NCBI GenBank assembly: GCA_007132255.1
Contig: SLOZ01000426.1
Location: 1-5,245, forward strand
Direction of reading: 5' to 3'
Length of the DNA: 5,245 nucleotides
DNA from: Limnochordia bacterium
Lineage (GTDB): Bacteria > Bacillota > Limnochordia > Darwinibacteriales > B1SED10-159
The position numbers and the translations under genes were made by a program. Below the pieces are notes generated by a model. The model was not told where the DNA came from, searched no databases, and was given only the letters and a program-made list of their open reading frames with translations. Each line of letters opens with the position of its first letter. The first letter of the stretch is position 1. Positions 1-4,547 of this stretch are shown piece by piece.

Positions 1-2040
1 ACTGAGCATGGCGCCCGTCTCAACCACGATGGCTCCAGCTAGCCGTAGCAGAGGAAAATAACCCATTTCTGCATTTTCCACCAGGACAATGTCACCCAGA
101 TTCACTTTGGCGAAATCCTCGAGTTCCTTGACGACCTGGGCAATGCCCTGCGCCCGGCCGGTGGATGCAGGATAGCCCACAAATCGCTGCTGCACTTGCG
201 CTTCAGGCACGACGATGGGCGGTTCATCGCCTTTGATCACTGCTGGCAGCCTGTAGTCTTTGGCCTGCTCCATTTCGGCTCGCACTGTGGCCACCTTATC
301 CCGGTAGCTACCACCATCAAACTGGAGGACATCCTCAATATTCAGATAGAAAATATCCTCTACCGTCGCGATCGCCTGATGATCAACCATGGTGTTGGCC
401 AACTTCAAAAACAGCAGTCGAAACAGATGGTAACTGTATGCGTAGTAGTAGCTGAGTTTGTTCTTTTTGTGCGTAGCTAGATCTGCCTTCTTCTTCAAAC
501 GCAAAAGCTTTTTGTTCGCCTGCCCGTCAGACGCTCCTGTCTCCGCGTCGTCTTCTAGCGAAGCCGAGACCAAGGCGTCCAAAACTTGCTGCTGCTCACG
601 CCACGTTGGCTGCGAGAAATCATTGGTATTCGTACTAAAATGGCCAAATCGGTGCAGCAGCGTGGTCCGCTTCTCGTCACGACTCAGCGATGTTTCGTAC
701 TTCAGAAAGCTGTCGGGTTCATAAAGTGCGTTCTCCCTTAGATACAGGGACGGCGGTAAGGAAGTCTGCTGGTTCTTGATCGAGTTGAGATAGCGTCTTT
801 GCTTAGAGTAGATCATCAGGGGCAGGGCAATGTTGATCTTCGCCCCTTCTTGATTGTGGAACTTCACCTTGTCCAACAGTGTAAGCAACTGGCCATAAGA
901 GTTCGCCTCACCGATAGCCGCTTCGAGTTCGAGGGTTCTTCGGTGGTAAGCTTCCAGTTGCGTGTCCAGCTGGCGATAGGTCCGCATCAGACGGCGATAC
1001 AAACCAATCATTCTGGGGACCAAACGCACCATGCCCAGCGTCGGTCGAAATTTCACTTCAATGCGCTCGTCATGAATACCCTGAAGCTCTTCGAGGAACT
1101 GTTCGCTGAACCCCATCTTGCGAAACGCGCCGCCCAGAACTCCCATGTTGAAATAAGCCTGGTAGTAGAACGCTTTGGCTAGCTTATTTGCCTGGATCTC
1201 AGTATCGCCAATAATGGATTCCAACAAATCAATCCAAGCTTCATTCACTACGGGAATATTGATGTCCCAGACCAATGGCTTAATGAGTCCAGGCAAATAG
1301 TTCTTGGCAATATCGTTCTTGTAAACGCTAAATGTCCCTTGAGTCGTTATGGGACGAACCTGCAGCCAGATAAACTCTTTCCCATCATAGGCCCATTCGA
1401 CATCGATGGGCGTAGCAACTCGCTGCTCAAAACGTGCTGCTTCACGGCAGAACTTGGCGATCTCCGTCGGAGGAATTGGCAGCTTTCGTTCAGAGTCATA
1501 AAGCAGCTGCTTCCACTTGAACTTGACACGGATGGGTGCAACCCCTCTCTGGACCAACTGTTCGCCTAGACCTTCCACCGCCTCCAAGAGCACTTCATTA
1601 GCGCCGTTAACGGGATTTTTGCTGAAAAGAACACCCGAATACACCGGGCTGACCATTTCTTGGATCATGATGACATCCTGTTTGGAGCCGGTCGGTGCAC
1701 CCACCTCGTCATAACTTGCGGCTACAGCTTCGATTGCTCGGTACACCTGTTCGTTCGTCGTCACATTCAGCACCGTGGCGAATTGACCTGCTTTTGAACT
1801 GGTCATACCGTCCTCTTCACCCTTGGCCGAACGAACGCAGTACATCTTCCCAGTTGCTAAGCGTTCGGCCAAGAACCGTTCAATCATCGGCCTTTGCTGG
1901 CGGATAATCTCCAGCGTGATGGCATCCGCAGCGAGTCCATAGGTTCCCGGAATCTTGATTCCGTGGCGCTTCAGTTGACTGAGTCCGAAGAACTTGTAGC
2001 TCATGCTTTGATCGGCCTCATCCACGTCGAGCCATTTCAT
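1..2040 (-). CDS. PEP synthase/RPH-like dikinase, partial (C-terminus beyond window)
   Basis: Partial gene: 680 codons are open from ATG 2040 to base 1. The N-terminal ATP-grasp (PEP/pyruvate-binding) domain covers residues about 12-235. Motifs include VRSAKGEEDG (69-78), KAGQFATVLNV (83-93), GVLFSKNPVNG (136-146), EAVEGLGE (153-160), PIDVEWAYDG (211-220) and FIWLQVRPIT (223-232). A mostly helical linker (about 240-600) contains FGHFSTNTNDFSQPTW (465-480). The PEP-utiliser swivelling domain starts near 615 (GYPASTGRAQG, 622-632) and is cut at ETGAMLS (674-680), one residue before the expected phospho-His. The order ATP-grasp, variable middle, swivel resembles rifampin phosphotransferase and B. 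subtilis YvkC more than PpsA, which ends in a TIM barrel. Known members transfer phosphate from ATP through histidine to a substrate held by the middle domain; the substrate here is unknown. The usual N-terminal GGK loop reads SYK (14-16). An AGGGCGG site (2055-2049) lies 8 nt before the ATG, and the gene starts 5 nt after the CrtO-like stop. Family confident; substrate not. Confidence 0.88.
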   Translation of the reverse strand, partial: MKWLDVDEADQSMSYKFFGLSQLKRHGIKIPGTYGLAADAITLEIIRQQRPMIERFLAERLATGKMYCVRSAKGEEDGMTSSKAGQFATVLNVTTNEQVYRAIEAVAASYDEVGAPTGSKQDVIMIQEMVSPVYSGVLFSKNPVNGANEVLLEAVEGLGEQLVQRGVAPIRVKFKWKQLLYDSERKLPIPPTEIAKFCREAARFEQRVATPIDVEWAYDGKEFIWLQVRPITTQGTFSVYKNDIAKNYLPGLIKPLVWDINIPVVNEAWIDLLESIIGDTEIQANKLAKAFYYQAYFNMGVLGGAFRKMGFSEQFLEELQGIHDERIEVKFRPTLGMVRLVPRMIGLYRRLMRTYRQLDTQLEAYHRRTLELEAAIGEANSYGQLLTLLDKVKFHNQEGAKINIALPLMIYSKQRRYLNSIKNQQTSLPPSLYLRENALYEPDSFLKYETSLSRDEKRTTLLHRFGHFSTNTNDFSQPTWREQQQVLDALVSASLEDDAETGASDGQANKKLLRLKKKADLATHKKNKLSYYYAYSYHLFRLLFLKLANTMVDHQAIATVEDIFYLNIEDVLQFDGGSYRDKVATVRAEMEQAKDYRLPAVIKGDEPPIVVPEAQVQQRFVGYPASTGRAQGIAQVVKELEDFAKVNLGDIVLVENAEMGYFPLLRLAGAIVVETGAMLS

Positions 2041-2045
2041 GATTT

Positions 2046-2513
2046 TCACCGCCCTTTGTTCTTGTCGACAATTCTCTGCAGCCGCGGTCGATTATACCGC
2101 TGGATCATGATGAACGGAGCATCCAATATGACGAGGGCTCCCACCACGGCTAGGTTTCGAGGAAAGGGATGAAGAAGGAAGAAGACCAGCAGGGACGCTA
2201 TCCCGAACCAATGAATGGCCTCAGCGCGCATCGTTTCCAGAACGAACGTTTCCAGATACCCCGCAGTAGATGCCTTGAGATTGGCTTTGGCGAATCCACG
2301 ATCGTTGATCTGACCGCCGTCAGGAAGATAGTGTTTCCAGCGGTGAATCAAAAACCAGCGCTTATAAACCGATCCTCGCCGTTCCCAACACCGGCTTTGG
2401 AACACGGAACGATGATCTGCATACGCCCTATCTGGGATCTTATGACAAAGATAGACACCCAGCATATGAAGGAGGAACCAAATGGCTGCATCGCGCAGAA
2501 TCCACATACCCAT
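2046..2513 (-). CDS. CrtO-like membrane acyltransferase (glycosyl-4,4'-diaponeurosporenoate acyltransferase family)
   Basis: This 155-residue protein has the length and conserved blocks of staphylococcal CrtO, about 165 residues. CrtO acylates the glucose of the carotenoid precursor in the last step of staphyloxanthin synthesis at the membrane. Visible blocks in order are KIPDRAY (25-31), WERRG (43-47), RWFLIHRWKHYLPDGGQIN (52-70), ETMRAEAIHW (93-102) and PFIMIQRYNRPRL (133-145). The ETxRAE-IHW and QRYNRPRL blocks are the family's signature. Hydrophobic stretches at about 5-24 and 103-137 suggest membrane insertion. The start overlaps the PlsY-like stop in TGATG (2515-2511), so translation is probably coupled; Met3 (2507) is an alternative start. 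No crt desaturase, synthase or glycosyltransferase is in view, so a carotenoid substrate is only inferred from the family. It may acylate another glycolipid. Family assignment is strong, substrate weak. Confidence 0.87.
   Translation of the reverse strand: MGMWILRDAAIWFLLHMLGVYLCHKIPDRAYADHRSVFQSRCWERRGSVYKRWFLIHRWKHYLPDGGQINDRGFAKANLKASTAGYLETFVLETMRAEAIHWFGIASLLVFFLLHPFPRNLAVVGALVILDAPFIMIQRYNRPRLQRIVDKNKGR
2049..2055 (-). promoter_or_regulatory. ribosome binding site of the dikinase gene
   Basis: AGGGCGG lies 8 nt before ATG 2040, inside the last codons of the CrtO-like gene. Ribosomes ending the upstream gene would pass straight over it, which suits coupled translation. Confidence 0.7.
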
Positions 2514-2515
2514 CA
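2511..2515 (-). other. TGATG stop-start overlap between the PlsY-like and CrtO-like genes
   Basis: The stop TGA (2515-2513) and start ATG (2513-2511) share one base. No strong ribosome site precedes the ATG, so the CrtO-like gene is probably translated mainly by termination-reinitiation. That would link the amounts of the two membrane proteins. Confidence 0.75.
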
Positions 2516-3100
2516 GTGTCCGACGCCTGCGTACTTGAAATCATCGCGCTGTTCGCGATTCTGGGTCGCAAAAAGAAGACTCACACCCACAGAAAGCCAA
2601 ACGACCAGCCAACTTCCCTCGACAACCAGCATTGCGACCGGACTGATGGCCAAAACCACGGCCATACCCCAGCGAGAGTTCTTCGTCAGCAGGAAAATCA
2701 GTCCCCATAGGAACAGGAAACTCATGAAGACTACCGGCGATAGCAGCAGTAACCCCCAAGATGTCACGGTTCGGGCTTTGCTTCCCTGAAATCTCAAGAA
2801 CAAAGAAAAGACGTTGCCGAGGATCAACGCCACCAAGAGGATATACAAACCTTGACGGTCGAAGCCCCACCAATACTGGGCTGGCAGAAGTACGGAAAAC
2901 ACCTTGGCGACATCGGCGAACACCGCTGTATACCCGACCCAGCGCGGGGCATGCCGGAAGGTATTGGCGATCCCGATGTTCTTGGTTCCCACTTGATCCA
3001 ACTTGATTCCAGACGACCACCACGTTAGGTAGTAGCTCACAGGTAGGCTTCCAACAATGTAGGCCACCAAGATCAGCGGCCAAAAACTCAGAGATTCCAT
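2513..3100 (-). CDS. PlsY-like membrane acyltransferase with divergent motifs
   Basis: This is a 195-residue hydrophobic protein of the PlsY family. True PlsY uses acyl-phosphate to acylate glycerol-3-phosphate in the first step of phospholipid synthesis. Recognisable parts are VGSLP (16-20), GTKNIGIANTFR (38-49, against the usual GSGNIGATNxxR), FADVAK (61-66, usual D-x-x-K), and GNVFSLFLRFQGSKART (95-111, usual GHxFPxFxxFxGGKGVAT). The His is replaced by Asn96, and GGKG reads GSKA (106-109). The usual third motif (His-x-x-Asn plus a Gly/Glu pair) is not recognisable near the C-terminus, which ends in a polar tail. About five membrane segments are visible. I chose ATG 3100 because AGGGTGG (3115-3109) lies 8 nt upstream. 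A TTG at 3121 would add seven residues and overlap the SDR stop, but has no ribosome site. The gene is 17 nt after the SDR and overlaps the next start by 1 nt. It is likely a paralogue with another acceptor, or a non-catalytic partner, rather than the housekeeping PlsY. Confidence 0.8.
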   Translation of the reverse strand: MESLSFWPLILVAYIVGSLPVSYYLTWWSSGIKLDQVGTKNIGIANTFRHAPRWVGYTAVFADVAKVFSVLLPAQYWWGFDRQGLYILLVALILGNVFSLFLRFQGSKARTVTSWGLLLLSPVVFMSFLFLWGLIFLLTKNSRWGMAVVLAISPVAMLVVEGSWLVVWLSVGVSLLFATQNREQRDDFKYAGVGH

Positions 3101-3108
3101 GTCGTATT

Positions 3109-3115
3109 CCACCCT
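3109..3115 (-). promoter_or_regulatory. ribosome binding site deciding the ATG start of the PlsY-like gene
   Basis: AGGGTGG is placed 8 nt before ATG 3100. The upstream in-frame TTG (3121-3119) overlaps the SDR stop but has no purine-rich site before it. This site therefore favours the shorter, 195-residue protein. Confidence 0.7.
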
Positions 3116-3117
3116 CG

Positions 3118-3906
3118 TCAATGAAATAGATCGCGCCGGACGAGTCTGGACTTCAAGAAGCGCCAGACAATCTTCCGTCGTGTAAGCCAGCTAATCCGCG
3201 TTCCCGTTGGCGGGTCGGCAGCGATCCGCTTCGCTAAGAATAACGATACGGTTTCGGGCGTATCTCCCAAGATATTGAAGATCCGCATCACCTCAGGACG
3301 AGGAGGGGCCTCCGCTCCTTGGCCCGCCGGATGCTTTACCAAGTCGGTAACCACCATCCCCGGACTCAAAAGGCCTACCTTGATCGGGGTATGGCGCAAT
3401 TCTTTGGCCAGTGCTCTGCTGAAATACGTCAAAGCCCGCTTGCTCGTTCCATAGATAGTCAAGCCTGAACGCATTTCATCACCGCTGCCGAATCCTTCCA
3501 TGTTAAAGATTGTGCCATGGCCCTGCTGAATCATGCCCGCAGAAGCTACTTGGGACCCATAGATCATGCCTAACAGATTGGTAGCGATGACCGCTTTGGC
3601 GTCGACATCAGAGACTTTCCAGACTTCTGTTTCTGGCTGCACAATTCCAGCATTGTTGATCCAGATGTCCACCAGGCCCCAGTGTTCGTGAGCTCTTTTC
3701 CACAGATCGCTGACGTTGTCATGCTGGGTTACGTCACACTGCAGACATTGTACCCGTTGGCCCGCATGTGCCAAGTTATCTGCCGCCCGCTGCACGCTGT
3801 TGTTATGCAAACCAGATACTGTTACACTGTACCCCATTTCCAAAAAGCGCTCGGCCAAAGCAAAACCTAAGCCCCTGGTGCCCCCGGTAATGACCACGTT
3901 TTTCAC
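3118..3906 (-). CDS. SDR oxidoreductase of the chlorophyll-b-reductase (NYC1/NOL) type
   Basis: This 262-residue classical short-chain dehydrogenase/reductase is a soluble NAD(P)-dependent enzyme. Its nucleotide motif is TGGTRGLG (7-14), followed by CDV (57-59), NNAG (84-87), structural Asn110 in ATNLLG, and active-site Tyr152/Lys156 in YGTSK. The block FNMEGFGSG (134-142), SPGMVVTDL, a FNILGDTPETV segment and a basic tail ending WRFLKSRLVRRDLFH resemble plant NYC1/NOL chlorophyll b reductases and their bacterial relatives more than FabG-type SDRs. The likely catalytic Ser141 is 11 residues before the Tyr, where 13 is usual. Arg11 suggests, but does not prove, NADP preference. The GTG start has AGGCGG (3920-3915) 8 nt upstream; the overlapping ATG at 3908 meets a stop at once. 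It is the first gene of the operon. No photosynthesis gene is visible, so the true substrate is probably another ring or lipid aldehyde, ketone or alcohol. SDR assignment is certain, the subfamily probable. Confidence 0.88.
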   Translation of the reverse strand: MKNVVITGGTRGLGFALAERFLEMGYSVTVSGLHNNSVQRAADNLAHAGQRVQCLQCDVTQHDNVSDLWKRAHEHWGLVDIWINNAGIVQPETEVWKVSDVDAKAVIATNLLGMIYGSQVASAGMIQQGHGTIFNMEGFGSGDEMRSGLTIYGTSKRALTYFSRALAKELRHTPIKVGLLSPGMVVTDLVKHPAGQGAEAPPRPEVMRIFNILGDTPETVSLFLAKRIAADPPTGTRISWLTRRKIVWRFLKSRLVRRDLFH

Positions 3907-3914
3907 ATCGTTAA

Positions 3915-3920
3915 CCGCCT
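3915..3920 (-). promoter_or_regulatory. ribosome binding site deciding the GTG start of the SDR gene
   Basis: AGGCGG lies 8 nt before GTG 3906-3904. An ATG overlapping the same bases (3908-3906) is followed directly by TGA in its own frame, so the GTG is the start. Confidence 0.7.
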
Positions 3921-3947
3921 TCTCTGGATTTCCAAGAGTATTCGATA

Positions 3948-3976
3948 ATTCTTACTAAGACTAATAGATTCCACAA
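3948..3976 (-). promoter_or_regulatory. possible promoter of the four-gene operon
   Basis: Upstream of the SDR gene, an AT-rich stretch contains TTGTGG (3976-3971) and AAGAAT (3953-3948), separated by 17 nt on the minus strand. This partly matches a primary-sigma promoter. TTAGTA and AATTAT nearby are alternative -10 elements. Position and composition support a promoter here, but the exact boxes are weak. Confidence 0.25.
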
Positions 3977-3994
3977 CTGCGGCCGTTGTCCTTT

Positions 3995-4014
3995 CGGAAA
4001 ATGCAAGCAATTTC
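3995..4014. other. hairpin GGAAA...TTTCC upstream of the probable promoter
   Basis: GGAAAATG and CAATTTCC pair at seven of eight positions around a CAAG loop. Next to it, ACAAC/GTTGT arms (3972-3976 and 3984-3988) make a second small inverted repeat. Both lie directly upstream of, or overlapping, the putative -35 region and could be an operator. Confidence 0.35.
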
Positions 4015-4041
4015 CAACTTATTGCTCCCGAGCCACGTATC

Positions 4042-4069
4042 AGCTCCGCTGAGTACGACGAGCGGTGCT
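4042..4069. other. inverted repeat AGCTCCGCT / AGCGGTGCT
   Basis: Nine-base arms (4042-4050 and 4061-4069) match at eight positions around a 10-base spacer. This could be an RNA hairpin or a protein binding site. The GAGTACGA repeat begins within the spacer. Confidence 0.4.
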
Positions 4070-4131
4070 TCAACAGGAGTACGATTAGCTTGCGCTCACC
4101 GCGAGACCACTACAAAAACAGCTTCACGATG

Positions 4132-4151
4132 GGCCGTCCGAGGACCCGGCC
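4132..4151. other. GC-rich hairpin GGCCGTC...GAC-GGCC
   Basis: The left arm GGCCGTC (4132-4138), loop CGAG and right arm GAC (4143-4145), two bulged C and GGCC (4148-4151) give 7 GC-rich pairs. On the minus strand a TTTTT (near 4115) follows about 17 nt later, too far away for a typical terminator. The stem looks structural, as expected of a folded RNA. Confidence 0.4.
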
Positions 4152-4315
4152 TCCGCCTTGAAGTCCGTGCAGACCTCCCAAGCCGAGACTCATCCGCTAG
4201 TGTGCGCCATCAGCCAGTAGCCAAGGGGCTTCAACCGGGCTTCATAGAACGAGACGGAGACGGTCAAGACTCGTGTACTCCGCTTGCGGTAGACTGGGGA
4301 TGGTCAACGCTGGGC

Positions 4316-4337
4316 ATCGAACACTAATCGAACACTA
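4316..4337. repeat. perfect 11-bp tandem duplication
   Basis: The unit ATCGAACACTA occurs twice with no spacer (4316-4326 and 4327-4337). Two copies only, in non-coding DNA. It may come from replication slippage or be the scar of an excised mobile element; either is possible. Confidence 0.9.
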
Positions 4338-4417
4338 CTGGGTTGCCGGTACAGAGGCCGATGTCTTGCAGGCATACGCACTAAGCAATAACTACTATGC
4401 TCGCGCGTTTATGAACT

Positions 4418-4446
4418 CCCATCGCACCCGCAGCTTGCGAGTTGGG
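4418..4446. other. hairpin with nine-pair stem
   Basis: CCCATCGCA (4418-4426) can pair with TGCGA (4436-4440) and TGGG (4443-4446) around a 9-base loop, with a 2-base bulge (GT). No T run follows on either strand. Confidence 0.4.
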
Positions 4447-4447
4447 G

Positions 4448-4457
4448 TGTCTAGACA
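4448..4457. repeat. perfect 10-bp palindrome TGTCTAGACA
   Basis: TGTCTAGACA equals its own reverse complement. It resembles a half-palindrome operator of the kind bound by dimeric regulators, but it lies about 540 bp before the SDR start, and its position suggests no obvious target. Confidence 0.5.
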
Positions 4458-4520
4458 GAAACATTTCCCCTAGCAGGACCAAGGATCTGCTGAGCGACGC
4501 TGTTTGGAGGATTGACTATT

Positions 4521-4537
4521 CTCCGGGCGGATCGGAG
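4521..4537 (-). terminator. weak hairpin just after the TspO-like gene, possible terminator
   Basis: CTCCG and CGGAG (4521-4525 and 4533-4537) form a perfect 5-bp stem with a 7-base loop, ten bases beyond the TAG stop. No run of T follows on the minus strand, so it is not a canonical intrinsic terminator. It may stabilise the 3' end or be chance. Confidence 0.25.
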
Positions 4538-4547
4538 TACCAGTCCG

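Larger units (their letters stand above)
3907..4547. other. 641-bp intergenic region, hairpin-rich, no convincing gene
   Basis: Two plus-strand open frames exist here (3986-4327 and 4273-4473), but they begin with TTG and GTG, have no ribosome site and look like no family I know. The minus strand has only short frames broken by stops. Several inverted repeats are visible (listed separately), plus an 11-bp perfect tandem duplication, an 8-bp direct repeat GAGTACGA (4051-4058 and 4077-4084), and GGGCTTCA twice (4226-4233 and 4237-4244). The middle, about 4120-4300, is more GC-rich and the end next to the SDR gene (3941-3970) is AT-rich. The region could hold a long leader, a structured non-coding RNA, or the remnant of a mobile element. 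I cannot assign it. Confidence 0.6.

Noticed and set aside
196..1182. Several plus-strand open frames of 76-127 codons
   Set aside because: All are shadows of the dikinase gene, whose frame is open and motif-bearing over the whole interval.
2169..2789. Plus-strand 206-codon open frame
   Set aside because: It runs antisense across the CrtO-like and PlsY-like genes, which have clear family motifs. Its own translation is polar, low in order and without recognisable domains.
2541..3083. Minus-strand 180-codon open frame
   Set aside because: It is a second frame of the PlsY-like gene. The PlsY frame has membrane helices and family motifs; this one has none.
4115..4151. Intrinsic terminator on the minus strand (GC hairpin then TTTTT)
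   Set aside because: The T run is about 17 nt from the stem base, too far for intrinsic termination.
3986..4327. Plus-strand 113-codon open frame in the intergenic gap
   Set aside because: TTG start, no ribosome binding site, no family resemblance, and translation rich in Ser/Arg/Thr as expected of GC-rich non-coding DNA. Kept only as part of the unassigned region.
4273..4473. Plus-strand 66-codon open frame in the intergenic gap
   Set aside because: GTG start without a ribosome site, overlaps the previous frame and runs through the 11-bp tandem repeat. No recognisable product.
3907..4547. Known RNA: T-box, tmRNA, SRP RNA, RNase P RNA or 6S RNA
   Set aside because: None of their characteristic conserved sequences could be found on either strand by eye. 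A covariance search would be needed for a firm exclusion.
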